From: Rhizobium lentis | GTDB taxonomy: Bacteria > Pseudomonadota > Alphaproteobacteria > Rhizobiales > Rhizobiaceae | DNA length: 64,000 nucleotides | Reading direction: 5' to 3' | Assembly (NCBI RefSeq): GCF_017352135.1 | Contig: NZ_CP071456.1 | Span: 1-64,000, forward strand | Part shown: one piece after another, positions 28,317 through 38,532 of the stretch | Numbering within the stretch: the first letter of the stretch is position 1 | How the letters are laid out: each line of letters starts with the position of its first letter | Made by a program: the position numbers and the translations under genes | The notes under the pieces: generated by a model | Databases searched by the model: none | What the model was told of the DNA's origin: nothing | What the model saw: only the letters and a program-made list of their open reading frames with translations

Positions 28317-29471
28317 GTGCCAAAACTCGTGAAGTTTTCCCGCCTTCTATCCGTCTTGCCGCTGCTTTTCCTGGCAGGATGCAACATGGTGGTCATGGCG
28401 CCTTCCGGCGACATCGCCGTGCAACAGCGCGATCTCATCGTCGTCTCGACGGTGCTGATGCTGCTGATCATCGTTCCGGTGATCTTCCTGACGCTGCTTT
28501 TCGCCTGGCGCTACCGCCGCTCCAACACGGCTGCGACTTACGACCCGGAATGGCATCATTCGACCCGCCTCGAAATCGTAATCTGGGCGGCGCCGCTCGC
28601 AATCATCATCGCGCTCGGCGCGGTGACCTGGATTTCCACGCATAAGCTCGATCCCTACCGCCCGCTCGACCGTCTCGATGCCGAGCGCGCCATCCCGGCC
28701 GACACCAAGCCGCTGACGGTCGAGGTCGTGGCGCTCGACTGGAAATGGCTGTTCTTCTATCCCGAACTCGGCATCGCCTCGGTCAACGAGATGGCCGCGC
28801 CTGTCGACACGCCGATCAATTTCAAGATCACCGCGTCCTCGGTGATGAATTCCTTCTACATCCCGGCCCTTGCCGGCCAGATCTACGCCATGCCCGGCAT
28901 GGAGACGAAGCTGCACGCCGTCATCAATCGGGAAGGCGAGTATGAGGGCTTCTCGGCCAATTACAGCGGCGCCGGCTTCTCGCATATGCGCTTCAAGTTC
29001 CATGGCCTTAGCAAAGAGGGCTTCGACGGCTGGGTGGGACAGGTGAAGCAGCAGGGCACGATGCTCAACCGGGACGCCTATCTGAAGCTCGAGAAGCCGA
29101 GTGAGAAGGAGCCGGTGCGCTACTATGCCGGCGCCGACGCCGATCTCTACAATGCCATCCTCAACATGTGCGCCACGCCCGGCAAGATGTGCATGAACGA
29201 GATGATGCACATCGACATGATGGGCGGCGGCGGCAAGGAAAGCGCTGAGAATCGCGAGAAGCTGCAATATGACAACCGCCATGCCGGCGAAGGCATCGTG
29301 GCGCCCGCCGCCACCGTACCGGCAACCGGGGCTCCGGCAAGGAGCGAACCGGATCGTCCCGGCAGCAGCATGCAGCACGACATGCCCGGCATGCAGCATC
29401 AAGGCCATTCCATGCCCGGCATGGGCAACGGCGCCGATCCGGCGCCGGCGCAGCTCAACACCAACAATTAA
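28317..29471 (+). CDS. cyoA: Ubiquinol oxidase subunit II (CyoA)
   Basis: 384 residues. It is a lipoprotein by its lipobox (LPLLFLAGC), followed by two membrane helices and a periplasmic cupredoxin domain. The CuA ligands of cytochrome c oxidases are absent, which fits a quinol oxidase. The frame opens at 28230, but the GTG at 28317 is chosen: it is near a GAGCTTAGAG box and gives a compact signal sequence. The C-terminus is about 70 residues longer than in E. coli and contains Met/His-rich repeats (MQHDMPGMQHQGHSMPGMG), a possible copper-binding tail. First gene of cyoABCD. Confidence 0.95.
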   Translation: MPKLVKFSRLLSVLPLLFLAGCNMVVMAPSGDIAVQQRDLIVVSTVLMLLIIVPVIFLTLLFAWRYRRSNTAATYDPEWHHSTRLEIVIWAAPLAIIIALGAVTWISTHKLDPYRPLDRLDAERAIPADTKPLTVEVVALDWKWLFFYPELGIASVNEMAAPVDTPINFKITASSVMNSFYIPALAGQIYAMPGMETKLHAVINREGEYEGFSANYSGAGFSHMRFKFHGLSKEGFDGWVGQVKQQGTMLNRDAYLKLEKPSEKEPVRYYAGADADLYNAILNMCATPGKMCMNEMMHIDMMGGGGKESAENREKLQYDNRHAGEGIVAPAATVPATGAPARSEPDRPGSSMQHDMPGMQHQGHSMPGMGNGADPAPAQLNTNN

Positions 29472-29513
29472 CCTGGCGCTTTGCGTCGCAAGACATAATG
29501 AACGGGTTGTTCC

Positions 29514-31517
29514 ATGTTTTCCAATCCTGACCTCCTGAAGTTGATCTTCGGCCGGTTGACCCTCGATGCCATTCCCTATCACGACCCGATCCTGGTCGTG
29601 ACCTTCATCGGCGTCGTCATCGGCGGTCTCGCCGTGCTCGGCGCCATCACCTATTTCAAGTTCTGGGGTTCGCTCTGGCACGACTGGATCTGCAGCGTCG
29701 ATCACAAGAAGATCGGCATCATGTATGTGATCCTCGCCGTCATCATGCTGCTGCGCGGCTTCTCCGATGCCATCCTGATGCGCATCCAGCAGGCGATCGC
29801 CTTCAACGGTTCGGAAGGCTATCTGCCGCCGCACCATTATGACCAGATCTTCACCGCCCACGGCGTCATCATGATCTTCTTCGTGGCGATGCCCTTCGTC
29901 ACCGGCCTGATGAACTTCGTGGTGCCGCTGCAGATCGGCGCGCGCGACGTCTCCTTCCCCTTCCTCAACAACTTCTCCTTCTGGATGACGACGGCCGGCG
30001 CGATCATCATCATGCTGTCGCTGTTCATCGGCGAATTCGCCCAGACCGGCTGGCTCGCCTACCCGCCGCTGTCTGGGGCCGCCTACAGTCCGGGCGTCGG
30101 CGTCGACTACTATATCTGGGGCCTGCAGGTGGCGGGTGTGGGAACGACGCTCTCCGGCATCAACCTGATCGCCACCATCGTCAAGATGCGCGCGCCCGGC
30201 ATGACCTTCATGAAGATGCCGGTCTTCACCTGGACGGCGCTCTGCACCAACGTGCTGATCGTCGCCTCCTTCCCGATCCTGACGGCAACGCTGGCGCTGC
30301 TGTCGCTCGACCGTTATGCCGGGACGAACTTCTTCACCAACGACCTCGGCGGCAATCCGATGATGTACATCAACCTCATCTGGATATGGGGCCATCCGGA
30401 GGTCTACATCCTGGTGCTGCCGGCCTTCGGCATCTTTTCGGAAGTCGTCGCCACCTTCTCGGGAAAACGCCTCTTCGGTTACGCTTCCATGGTCTACGCG
30501 ACCTGCGTGATCATGATCCTGTCCTACATCGTCTGGCTGCACCACTTCTTCACGATGGGCTCGGGCGCTTCCGTCAACTCCTTCTTCGGCATCACCACGA
30601 TGATCATCTCGATCCCGACGGGGGCGAAGATCTTCAACTGGCTCTTCACCATGTATCGCGGCCGCATCCGCTACGAGGTGCCGATGCTATGGACGGTCGG
30701 CTTCATGGTGACCTTCGTCATCGGCGGCATGACCGGCGTCATGCTCGCCGTGCCGCCGGCCGACTTCGTGCTGCACAATTCGCTGTTCCTCATCGCCCAT
30801 TTCCACAATGTCATCATCGGCGGTGTTCTCTTCGGCATGTTCGCCGGCGTGAATTACTGGTTCCCGAAGGCCTTCGGCTTCAAGCTCGACCCCTTCTGGG
30901 GCAAGATGAGCTTCTGGTTCTGGCAGATCGGCTTCTGGTTCGCCTTCATGCCGCTCTATGTGCTCGGCCTGATGGGTGTCACCCGCCGCATGAGCCAGTT
31001 CGAGGACCCGTCGCTGCAGATCTGGTTCATCATTGCCGCCTTCGGCGTCGGCCTGATCGCGCTCGGCATCGCCGCCTTCCTGATCCAGATCGTCGTCAGC
31101 TTCATGAAGCGCGAGGAATTGCGCGACGACAGCGGCGATCCCTGGGACGGCCGCACGCTGGAATGGTCGACCGCCTCGCCGCCGCCGGAGTATAACTTTG
31201 CCTTCACGCCTGTCGTTCACGACCATGACAGCTGGTACGACATGAAGAGGCGCGGCTACGAGCGCCCGCTCGGCGGCTTCAAACCAATCCACATGCCGAA
31301 GAATACCGGCACCGGCGCGATCCTGTCGGCGATCAGCGTCGCGCTTGCCTTCGGCCTGATCTGGTACATGTGGTGGCTGGTGATCGCCTCCGCCGTCGCA
31401 CTGCTCGTGGTGGCGATCGGCCATACGTTCAACTACAGACGCGACTTCTATATTCCCGCCGACAAGGTGACCGAAACGGAAGGCAAGCGCACGGTGCTGC
31501 TTGCCGAGCAGGTATAA
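29514..31517 (+). CDS. cyoB: Ubiquinol oxidase subunit I (CyoB)
   Basis: 667 residues; the catalytic subunit that reduces O2 to water while pumping protons. Heme and copper ligands are visible: low-spin heme His in [15 protein letters not shown], the CuB His with cross-linked Tyr in [26 protein letters not shown], and the heme o3/b pair in [12 protein letters not shown]. Length equals E. coli CyoB (663). Its stop overlaps the cyoC start (TAATG). Confidence 0.96.
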   Translation: MFSNPDLLKLIFGRLTLDAIPYHDPILVVTFIGVVIGGLAVLGAITYFKFWGSLWHDWICSVDHKKIGIMYVILAVIMLLRGFSDAILMRIQQAIAFNGSEGYLPPHHYDQIFTAHGVIMIFFVAMPFVTGLMNFVVPLQIGARDVSFPFLNNFSFWMTTAGAIIIMLSLFIGEFAQTGWLAYPPLSGAAYSPGVGVDYYIWGLQVAGVGTTLSGINLIATIVKMRAPGMTFMKMPVFTWTALCTNVLIVASFPILTATLALLSLDRYAGTNFFTNDLGGNPMMYINLIWIWGHPEVYILVLPAFGIFSEVVATFSGKRLFGYASMVYATCVIMILSYIVWLHHFFTMGSGASVNSFFGITTMIISIPTGAKIFNWLFTMYRGRIRYEVPMLWTVGFMVTFVIGGMTGVMLAVPPADFVLHNSLFLIAHFHNVIIGGVLFGMFAGVNYWFPKAFGFKLDPFWGKMSFWFWQIGFWFAFMPLYVLGLMGVTRRMSQFEDPSLQIWFIIAAFGVGLIALGIAAFLIQIVVSFMKREELRDDSGDPWDGRTLEWSTASPPPEYNFAFTPVVHDHDSWYDMKRRGYERPLGGFKPIHMPKNTGTGAILSAISVALAFGLIWYMWWLVIASAVALLVVAIGHTFNYRRDFYIPADKVTETEGKRTVLLAEQV

Positions 31518-32143
31518 TGACCATGAGCGATCAAACCATCGACACGGCCGAAAAGCCTGAATTCTACCTGACGGAAGACCATCATCCGGAGAACAGCACC
31601 AATCTCGGTTTCTGGCTCTACCTGATGAGCGACTGCCTGATCTTCGCCGTGCTGTTTGCCACGCACGGCGTCGTCGGCCGCAACTATGCCGCCGGCCCGT
31701 CGCCGGCCGATCTCTTCGATCTGCCGATCGTCGCCCTTAACACTTCGATGCTGCTCTTCTCCTCGATCACCTATGGCTTCGCCATGCTGCAGATGGAGCG
31801 GAACGCCAAGGCCGAAACGCTGTTCTGGCTCGCCGTCACCGGCCTGTTCGGCGCGGCCTTCATCGGGCTCGAGCTCTACGAGTTCGTCCACCTGATCCAT
31901 GAAGGCGCCGGGCCGACGCGCAGCGCCTTCCTCTCCTCCTTCTTCACGCTGGTCGGCACCCACGGCCTGCACGTCACCTTCGGCATCATCTGGCTGATCA
32001 CGCTGATGGTGCAGGTATCGATGCACGGGCTGATCGAGGCCAACCGCCGCCGCCTGATGTGCCTTTCAATGTTCTGGCACTTCCTCGATGTCGTCTGGAT
32101 CGGCGTCTTTTCCTTCGTCTATCTGCTCGGAGTTCTCGGATGA
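31517..32143 (+). CDS. cyoC: Ubiquinol oxidase subunit III (CyoC)
   Basis: 208 residues with five helices, of the heme-copper oxidase subunit III family. Typical motifs are NLGFWLYLMSDCLIFAVLFA, the EFxHLIHEG stretch in helix 3, and the terminal LSMFWHFLDVVWIGVFSFVY. A longer frame opens at 31370, but the ATG at 31517 overlaps the cyoB stop and gives the family length. Overlaps cyoD by four bases. Confidence 0.95.
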   Translation: MTMSDQTIDTAEKPEFYLTEDHHPENSTNLGFWLYLMSDCLIFAVLFATHGVVGRNYAAGPSPADLFDLPIVALNTSMLLFSSITYGFAMLQMERNAKAETLFWLAVTGLFGAAFIGLELYEFVHLIHEGAGPTRSAFLSSFFTLVGTHGLHVTFGIIWLITLMVQVSMHGLIEANRRRLMCLSMFWHFLDVVWIGVFSFVYLLGVLG

Positions 32144-32541
32144 GTTCGCAAGCACCCGCCCATGAGGATGCCCACGAGGCCCATCACGGTCACAGCCACG
32201 GCCATCAGGCCGGACACGGCACGTTCCGCAGCTATATGGTGGGCTTCGCGCTCTCCGTCGTTTTGACTGCCATTCCCTTCTGGCTGGTCATGGCAGGCGT
32301 GTTCGACAGTCCGGCGCTGACGGCGGTGCTGGTGATGGGCATCGGCGCGATCCAGATCGTCGTCCATATGGTCTTCTTCCTGCACATGAACCCCAGGAGC
32401 GAGGGCGGGTGGACGATGATGGCGCTGATCTTCACCCTCATCATCGTCGCCATCGCGCTCTCCGGTTCGCTGTGGGTCATGCATCATCTCAACACCAACA
32501 TGATGCCGATGAGCCCCGAGATGATGAAGAATATGCCGTGA
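32140..32541 (+). CDS. cyoD: Ubiquinol oxidase subunit IV (CyoD)
   Basis: 133 residues, three helices, with the family core VHMVFFLHMNPRSEGGWTMM. The start is the ATG within ATGA that overlaps the cyoC stop. The N-terminus is unusually His-rich (HEAHHGHSHGHQAGHG), unlike the shorter E. coli tail, and may bind metal. No cyoE (heme o synthase) follows; a SURF1 gene does, so heme o synthesis must be encoded elsewhere. Confidence 0.93.
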   Translation: MSSQAPAHEDAHEAHHGHSHGHQAGHGTFRSYMVGFALSVVLTAIPFWLVMAGVFDSPALTAVLVMGIGAIQIVVHMVFFLHMNPRSEGGWTMMALIFTLIIVAIALSGSLWVMHHLNTNMMPMSPEMMKNMP

Positions 32542-32578
32542 CGGCAATAAAGGGCGGCCGCAGCGCCGCCCGAAGCCC

Positions 32579-33334
32579 ATGAGCAACGTCCCCGATGAAC
32601 CGGAAAGACGGGATTTTCAGGTGAAACGCGCGCTCTTCGCCGTCTGCCTGGCGCTCCTGGCCGCCACCCTCATCGCCCTCGGTACCTGGCAGGTCGAGCG
32701 CCTCGCCTGGAAGCGCGACCTGATAGCCCGCGTCGAGGAGCGCGTGCACGCGTCCCCCGTGCCGGCACCGGCGCGCGCCGACTGGGCCAAGGTCAACGCC
32801 GTCGACGACGAATATCGCCGGGTGACCGTGGCCGGGACGCTGGCAAACGACAAGGAGACGCTGGTCTACGCCTCGACCGCTCTCGGTCCGGGTTATTGGG
32901 TGATAACGCCGCTGATGCTGGCCGACGGCACTGCTGTCCTCGTCAATCGCGGCTTCGTGCCAACAGACAGGCGCGATCCGGCCTCGCGCCGTGAAGGACA
33001 GCTGCCGGGCCCGATCGCGATCACCGGGCTCATGCGCATGACGGAGCCGGAAGGATCGCTGCTCCAATCCAACGACGTCGCCGCCGACCGCTGGTATTCG
33101 CGCGATGTCGCGGCGATTGCGCAAAAGCGCGGCCTGAGCGCGGTCGCGCCCTATTTCATCGACGCGGACGCCGCTGTCAACCCGGGAGGCCTGCCCGTCG
33201 GCGGCCTGACGGTCATCCATTTTCCCAACAATCATCTCGTCTATGCGATCACCTGGTACGGGCTGGCGGCGATGGTGCTGGCATTGCTGGTGTTCATTCT
33301 TCGCGGCAAGATCGGAACAGGCGGCCGCGAGTAG
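32579..33334 (+). CDS. SURF1 family oxidase assembly protein
   Basis: 251 residues, with one helix near each end. SURF1 motifs: LGTWQVERLAWKRDLIARV at the start, YRRVTVAGTL, GPGYWVITPL with VNRGFVP, and HFPNNHLVYAITWYGLA at the end. SURF1 proteins help insert heme into heme-copper oxidases; here the partner is most likely CyoB just upstream. A 7-bp hairpin (GGGCGGC/GCCGCCC, 32552-32571) lies between cyoD and this gene and may reduce its expression relative to the oxidase subunits. Confidence 0.92.
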   Translation: MSNVPDEPERRDFQVKRALFAVCLALLAATLIALGTWQVERLAWKRDLIARVEERVHASPVPAPARADWAKVNAVDDEYRRVTVAGTLANDKETLVYASTALGPGYWVITPLMLADGTAVLVNRGFVPTDRRDPASRREGQLPGPIAITGLMRMTEPEGSLLQSNDVAADRWYSRDVAAIAQKRGLSAVAPYFIDADAAVNPGGLPVGGLTVIHFPNNHLVYAITWYGLAAMVLALLVFILRGKIGTGGRE

Positions 33335-33439
33335 CCCGGCAAGCGGCAGTTGCGCAACGGTCCGTTGCGGGCACCGGATTAATATCTTGTAAAGTGATGT
33401 CCGGTACTGCTGCTTGAACAGAGTCTCTCAAAGCTGCAC

Positions 33440-34612
33440 ATGAACCGGTCGGATTACATCCCCAGTCTCGATGGTCTGCGCGGTATCGCCGCGCTTCTGG
33501 TCGTTCAAGCGCATATCGGACTGATCTTTCCGAATACAGGCCTGCATTTCATGACGATGGGCAGCGAAGCCGTCGGCCTGTTCTTTGCCCTCAGCGGTTT
33601 TCTGATGGCCCACCTCTATGGCTCACGGCCGGTGACGAGGGAAAACGTCCTGGATTTTCTCGTCAGCCGCTTTGCCCGCATTTATCCGGTCTATCTGGTT
33701 GCCGTCCTGCTCGTGGCAGCGCTGTCCAGTGCGCAAAATCTGGACTTCGTTCAGCCGATCACCGGCGCCACGGACTTTGTGCGCCATATCCTTCTTCTGG
33801 GGTCGAGTGGCGTTTTCTGGTCAATTCCACCCGAAGTTCAATTCTATCTGCTCTTCCCAATCCTATGGCTCTGCCTGGCACGCCCACAGCGCTACAGCGG
33901 CGTGATCGTCGGCTTCGCCGTGCTTGTCGTGGTGGATGGTCTGCTCGGATTGCCGGGGCCCGGAATAGTGCTTGTCTCCAAGCTCCCCTACTTTCTGTTC
34001 GGCGCAGTTGCCGGGGCGATGCATTCCCGCTGGGGCAAATGGACGCCATCCGCCCTCACGGGCGCTCTCACGCTCTTCCTCCTCGCGGTGTTCTTCAGTT
34101 ACAGGCATGCCTCGCCGGGTTTCTCGCCTGAATTCTGGAGCCTGCAAAGCGCCGTCGCCGCAGCCGTCATTGTGGCGCTCGTCGCCCGGCAGCCTCCCAT
34201 CGCAGCCCATGTCCTGGCAGCCGCGCCCGTCAGGTTTTTAGGGACGATCAGCTTCTCGCTCTATCTTTTCCACGTCCCCATAATGTTCCTCGTGCGCCGG
34301 GCTTTCGATACTCTGATGCCGGAACCGGCGCTCATCGTGGTGACGCTTGTCGTCGCGGCAGCAGGAGCATGGTTCATCCATGAGACGATAGAAGTCCCAA
34401 GCCGACGCCTGCTCGTCGGCTTGTGGCGGTACCATCGCTGGCGCGTCGCCTCGCGCGAAACTCCGGCTGAGGGAATCGAACAGGCGATCTTCGAGCTGCA
34501 AGAGGCCGAAAGGCGCCTGCTGAGCGGTGCAACGTCGGACACCACGGGCGAACCGGATGAATCCGGCCGCTCGGTCATCGACGATAAAGGCGACGAGAAA
34601 CTTCGCGCTTAG
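33440..34612 (+). CDS. Membrane O-acyltransferase, acyltransferase-3 (OafA/NodX) type
   Basis: 390 residues with about ten helices. The family start is clear: YIPSLDGLRGIAALLVVQAH with the conserved Arg-Gly and the catalytic-type His, followed by GLFFALSGFLMAHLY and SRFARIYPVYL. Such proteins O-acetylate or otherwise acylate surface polysaccharides, LPS or Nod factors. The C-terminal 60 residues are hydrophilic. The neighbours do not identify a substrate. The gene converges on the histidine kinase gene. Confidence 0.88.
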   Translation: MNRSDYIPSLDGLRGIAALLVVQAHIGLIFPNTGLHFMTMGSEAVGLFFALSGFLMAHLYGSRPVTRENVLDFLVSRFARIYPVYLVAVLLVAALSSAQNLDFVQPITGATDFVRHILLLGSSGVFWSIPPEVQFYLLFPILWLCLARPQRYSGVIVGFAVLVVVDGLLGLPGPGIVLVSKLPYFLFGAVAGAMHSRWGKWTPSALTGALTLFLLAVFFSYRHASPGFSPEFWSLQSAVAAAVIVALVARQPPIAAHVLAAAPVRFLGTISFSLYLFHVPIMFLVRRAFDTLMPEPALIVVTLVVAAAGAWFIHETIEVPSRRLLVGLWRYHRWRVASRETPAEGIEQAIFELQEAERRLLSGATSDTTGEPDESGRSVIDDKGDEKLRA

Positions 34613-34672
34613 AGCATGATGCGAGTGTAGGCGGTTTCCGGGCGATTCATGCTCGACCCGCCGGTCTTGTCG

Positions 34673-36601
34673 TTAACAGGCGATCCGACTGATCGCCTCG
34701 GCAAGCTGCGCCTGCGAGAACGGTTTGCCGAGGCGGGGCAGATTGGCGGCTCCGGCGCCATCGGGAAGATCGGCATAACCCGTGGCAAGAATGATCGGCA
34801 TCTCCGGCCACTCGCTGCGGATCGCCTCGGCGAGCTGGGCTCCCGTCATCCGCGGCATCGCGTGATCGCAGATGACCAGATCGACCGGCTCCTTGCGCAG
34901 AATGTCGAGCGCCTCGGGACCGGCCATCGCCTCAAAAACCGTGTGGCCGAGATCCTCCAGCATCAGCGTCGTATTCATCAGCACCAGGCCGTCGTCATCG
35001 ACGGCGACGATACGCAGCCCCTGATGGGCATTAACCGGCCGTTGCGGCATGTCGGCCGATGCCTCGGCGGTCTGTTCGGCAATGACGACAGGAAACCATA
35101 GCTCGGCCGTCGTGCCTTCGCCAAGCGTGCTCTTCAGGATGAGCCGGCCGCCAGACTGGCTTGCAAGACCCTGCACCATGGAAAGGCCGAGGCCGGTGCC
35201 CTTGCCGACACCTTTGGTGGTGAAGAACGGCGTGACCGCCTGCTCCAGCGTCTTTGCGTCCATGCCTTCGCCTTCATCGACAACCGCGATACGGACGTAG
35301 CGGCCAGCCGACAGCGGACCCTTGCCGGCAGTTATCGATTCCTCGGACGCGCGAAGCACGATGCGGCCGCCGGAAGGCATGGCGTCTCGCGCGTTGACGA
35401 CGAGATTGAGGATCGCCATCTCCAGCTGGTTGGGGTCGGTGAGGATTGTCGGCAGCCTGACGGGGAAGGAAGTCTCGATCGTGGTGAGGGGGCCGAGCGA
35501 TCGGCTCAGAATTTCCATCATGCCGCGCACCAGGCCCGAGACGTCGATCGGCTCCATGTGCAACTCCTGCCGGCGGGAAAAGGCAAGCATGCGCTGCGTC
35601 AAGGCAGCGCCCCGCTGGGCGCCCTGCATCGCGTTGTCGACCAGCGACGTCAGCGAGCGGTCCTGCGGCATGCGCTTCTTCAGGAGTTCGAGACTGCCGA
35701 GCACGGCCATCAGCAGATTGTTGAAATCATGGGCGATACCGCCGGTCAATTGACCGATCGCCTCCATCTTCTGCGATTGGAAAAGCTCCTCGCGCGCCTG
35801 CTCCAAAGCCCGCTGCGTTTCCATCTTTTCGGTAATGTCGCGGGTGATCTTGGCGAAACCGAGCACTTCACCTTCTTCGTCGCGGATAGCATCGACGACG
35901 ACGCTCGCCCAGAAACGGCTGCCATCCTTGCGGACACGCCAGCCCTCCCTTTCGAACCGGCCTTCGGCGCGCGCGACCCGGAGCGCCTTCTCCGGCAGGC
36001 CAGCCGCGCGATCCTCGGGCGTATAGAAGGTCGAGAAATGCCGGCCGATGATTTCATCAGGCCGATAACCCTTGATGCGCTCGGCGCCGAAATTCCAACT
36101 GCTGACATTGCCGTCGGGATCGAGCATGTAGATCGCATAGTCCGAAACGCCCTGAACCAGACGGCGAAATTGCTCCTCGCTCTGGCGGATCGCCTGTTCG
36201 GCTGCCCTGCGTTCGGTCAGATCGCGGGTGATCTTGGCAAAGCCAATCAGTTCGCCGGAGGGATGGCGGATGGGATCGATGACCACATGCGCCCAGAAGC
36301 GGCTGCCGTCCTTGCGCCGGCGCCAGCCCTCGCCCTCGTACCGGCCCTCTTCCACCGCCGTGGCGAGCGCACGCTCGGGCACGCCCGCGGCCCGGTCCTC
36401 TTCAACGTAGAAACGGGAAAAATGTTCGCCGAGAATTTCCGAGGGCTGGTAACCTTTGAAGCGTTGAGCGCCGGTATTCCAGCTGGTGACGATGCCGTCG
36501 GGGCTCAGCATATAGATCGCATAGTCGGTGATGGCATCGACCAGAAGACGAAAGCGCCCCTCTTCGTCAAGAGACGTATCATGTCGATCCAGCACTTCCA
36601 T
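34673..36601 (-). CDS. Soluble hybrid histidine kinase, PAS-PAS-HisKA-HATPase-REC
   Basis: About 642 residues, no membrane segments. Two tandem PAS domains are near copies of each other: both contain a GWRxRKDGSRFWA block and end in GFAKITRD with similar spacing. The phospho-acceptor is H291 in GGIAHDFNNLL. ATP-binding boxes follow (NLVVNARDAMP; DEGEGMD; GKGTGLGLSM). A receiver domain with phospho-Asp D579 (VICDHAMP) forms the C-terminus. A GTG at 36664 would add 21 residues; ATG 36601 is preferred for its GAGAGGGG box. It lies 69 bases downstream of the FAD-protein gene on the same strand, suggesting redox or light-type sensing by PAS, which is inference. No separate response-regulator gene is adjacent. 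Confidence 0.9.
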   Translation of the reverse strand: MEVLDRHDTSLDEEGRFRLLVDAITDYAIYMLSPDGIVTSWNTGAQRFKGYQPSEILGEHFSRFYVEEDRAAGVPERALATAVEEGRYEGEGWRRRKDGSRFWAHVVIDPIRHPSGELIGFAKITRDLTERRAAEQAIRQSEEQFRRLVQGVSDYAIYMLDPDGNVSSWNFGAERIKGYRPDEIIGRHFSTFYTPEDRAAGLPEKALRVARAEGRFEREGWRVRKDGSRFWASVVVDAIRDEEGEVLGFAKITRDITEKMETQRALEQAREELFQSQKMEAIGQLTGGIAHDFNNLLMAVLGSLELLKKRMPQDRSLTSLVDNAMQGAQRGAALTQRMLAFSRRQELHMEPIDVSGLVRGMMEILSRSLGPLTTIETSFPVRLPTILTDPNQLEMAILNLVVNARDAMPSGGRIVLRASEESITAGKGPLSAGRYVRIAVVDEGEGMDAKTLEQAVTPFFTTKGVGKGTGLGLSMVQGLASQSGGRLILKSTLGEGTTAELWFPVVIAEQTAEASADMPQRPVNAHQGLRIVAVDDDGLVLMNTTLMLEDLGHTVFEAMAGPEALDILRKEPVDLVICDHAMPRMTGAQLAEAIRSEWPEMPIILATGYADLPDGAGAANLPRLGKPFSQAQLAEAISRIAC

Positions 36602-36670
36602 CTGCCCCTCTCGGTCACCAGCGCCGTTAACGCGGCGGCGGGCAGTTGGTTCCGAAAAGATCACACTTTT

Positions 36671-38077
36671 TCACACCGCCCTGACCTGCGGATGGAATCG
36701 CTCACCGATACGCTCGGCAGCAGCATAGGCTTGCGAGACGATCTCCGGCACAAGATCGATATCGGGCAGGCTACCGAGACCGAGCGGGCCGACGGCAAAA
36801 AGTCCGGCGACCGTCGAACCGTCCTCCAGGAAAGGCTCGCCGCGCGCATTGACCGCCAGCCCGAGCGAAAGTTCGTCCGGCATGGCGAGGCCGGCGGAAA
36901 ACAGGCTTTGCATCAGCGGCGCTGAAAGATCCGGCGCCTGGCAGCGGCAGTCGATGATGCGCTCGGCATGGATGACCTCTTCGACAGAGGAACCGGCTGG
37001 CGTGAAGAACAGGCCGCTCAGGCCCTGGCGGCCGGCGCGACCCCGGCGCAACACCGTACGGCCTTCGGCAAGCTCGCGTTTCAGGCGCAGGTGCATCGCC
37101 TCCGGCAGGCGATTGCGGTGGCTGTCGTAGATCGCCCGCAAATGCCGGTTGAACTGATGTTTGTCGCGGGCCGGCAGCGAGCGCCAGAGGGAGCGGGCGT
37201 GTTTTCTCAGGCCGTTCATCACCGATTGCCAGCTTCGCCCCTGCTCTTCCGCCTCGCGACAAGCCTGGCGGATGAAACGGACGATGTCCGGCAGGCTCTC
37301 AGGCAGCGCTTCGGCCGGAAACAGCGGATCGGCGGAGTTCGGCGTGTGGCTCTGGGGCAGGAAGCCACGCCGGGAAATGATCGTCACTTGGCCGGCATAG
37401 CCGGAATCGCGCAGCTGCAGCAGCTGGTCGACGACGCGGATGCCGCTGCCGAGCAGCACCGCATGCGGCCGCGCGACGAGGCGCCGAGCCCTGACCGGCG
37501 AAGCCTCCGGCTCGCCGGCATCCGGCGCAATCAGCCCGTAACCGGTGGCAAGCATCACCGTATCGAACAGCGGATTGGCGGGATTGGCACTTTCGAGCAG
37601 GAAGCGGTTGCCATGGCTCCGGCGGATCGCCACCACTGGATCGTTGCAGACCTGAACGGTGATGTCCCGGCGGGCCGCCAGCGCTTCCGAAAAGCGCTGG
37701 TAGACGTAATCGCTGAAGATCTCCTTCGGTACGAAGATCTGCCGGAAACCAGGAATGGCGGCCGGCACTGCGGCGCGGAACGCGGCGTTGCTACAGAGCC
37801 AATCGTTGAAATCATCGCTGTCGCCGACCGAAACCGAGAGATCACGCACACGGGTGTTGAGGATCGTCGAGGTTCGGGCAGAGGCCAGCGCCTGACCGCC
37901 GCTGACCGACGAATGCGGATCGAACAGCTGCAGGTGGAAGGGCGCGCGCACCGTCTTCATCAGTGCAATGGCCGCCATCATCCCCGAAAAGCCGCGCCCG
38001 ACTATGGCAATGCGCGGAACGGCTGAGATCTGGGCCGCGGCATTGGCTTTCGCCGAAAAGAGTCCTTGAACCGTCAT
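36671..38077 (-). CDS. FAD/NAD(P)-binding oxidoreductase-like protein
   Basis: About 468 residues. The FAD-binding Rossmann loop lies near the N-terminus (RIAIVGRGFSGMMAAIALM), followed by HSSVSGGQALAS and LNTRVRDLSVS, typical of the FAD-NAD(P)-binding family related to HcbD-type and lysine/ornithine monooxygenase-like proteins. A C-terminal GLFAVGPLGLGSLPDIDLVP stretch closes the flavin site. ATG 38077 is chosen for the GAGGAG box six bases upstream; the frame extends to 38125. It precedes the PAS hybrid kinase and is probably co-transcribed, so the kinase may sense or control this flavoprotein. Substrate unknown. Confidence 0.85.
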   Translation of the reverse strand: MTVQGLFSAKANAAAQISAVPRIAIVGRGFSGMMAAIALMKTVRAPFHLQLFDPHSSVSGGQALASARTSTILNTRVRDLSVSVGDSDDFNDWLCSNAAFRAAVPAAIPGFRQIFVPKEIFSDYVYQRFSEALAARRDITVQVCNDPVVAIRRSHGNRFLLESANPANPLFDTVMLATGYGLIAPDAGEPEASPVRARRLVARPHAVLLGSGIRVVDQLLQLRDSGYAGQVTIISRRGFLPQSHTPNSADPLFPAEALPESLPDIVRFIRQACREAEEQGRSWQSVMNGLRKHARSLWRSLPARDKHQFNRHLRAIYDSHRNRLPEAMHLRLKRELAEGRTVLRRGRAGRQGLSGLFFTPAGSSVEEVIHAERIIDCRCQAPDLSAPLMQSLFSAGLAMPDELSLGLAVNARGEPFLEDGSTVAGLFAVGPLGLGSLPDIDLVPEIVSQAYAAAERIGERFHPQVRAV

Positions 38078-38250
38078 CGCAACTCCTCTGCGGCTCGGGC
38101 CGCACCTGTGCAGATTGAGGTTCAACGCATGAACAGCGGATCATGCGTTGATGAGGTCCATGCGGCAATCACAATATCTGCCGCAGGATCGGGCCCATAC
38201 AAGCAGCCCACAAGCGAACTCGGCGGGCAAATTAGCTCGCCCATAGTCTA

Positions 38251-38520
38251 TCAAACTGGTCGTGTAAGAAAGCGCCAAAAAAGCCAGGTGGCAAGAGGTT
38301 TATTGTGCACGAACCTTAAGCTCTTGAATGGAGTGAATATTTTCCACCTGAACAGCCTCACGCTCGGCACGTCGCGCCAGCTGCCTTTGCCCGCCTTCAA
38401 GAGAGCCGCCAGATGCTCTACGTAGATATGTCGAGGGGCTATGGTCACCCGCTTCGGTCCTGCTACGTCACGTACCTTCAACGTGACCAGCGTTTGAGCG
38501 CGTCCTAAACCTATCCTCAT
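38251..38520 (-). CDS. Possible small hypothetical protein in a 455-base gap
   Basis: An 89-codon frame with an AAAGG box before its ATG, twelve bases after the LysR stop on the same strand. The product is basic, with no motif I recognise. The rest of the gap 38078-38532 holds no other candidate. Base composition is less GC-rich than in genuine genes nearby, so this may be non-coding or a gene remnant. Confidence 0.22.
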   Translation of the reverse strand: MRIGLGRAQTLVTLKVRDVAGPKRVTIAPRHIYVEHLAALLKAGKGSWRDVPSVRLFRWKIFTPFKSLRFVHNKPLATWLFWRFLTRPV

Positions 38521-38532
38521 AGCGCCTTTCGA

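Noticed and set aside
28347..30545. 732-codon antisense frame over cyoA and cyoB
   Set aside because: Antisense shadow of highly conserved oxidase genes.
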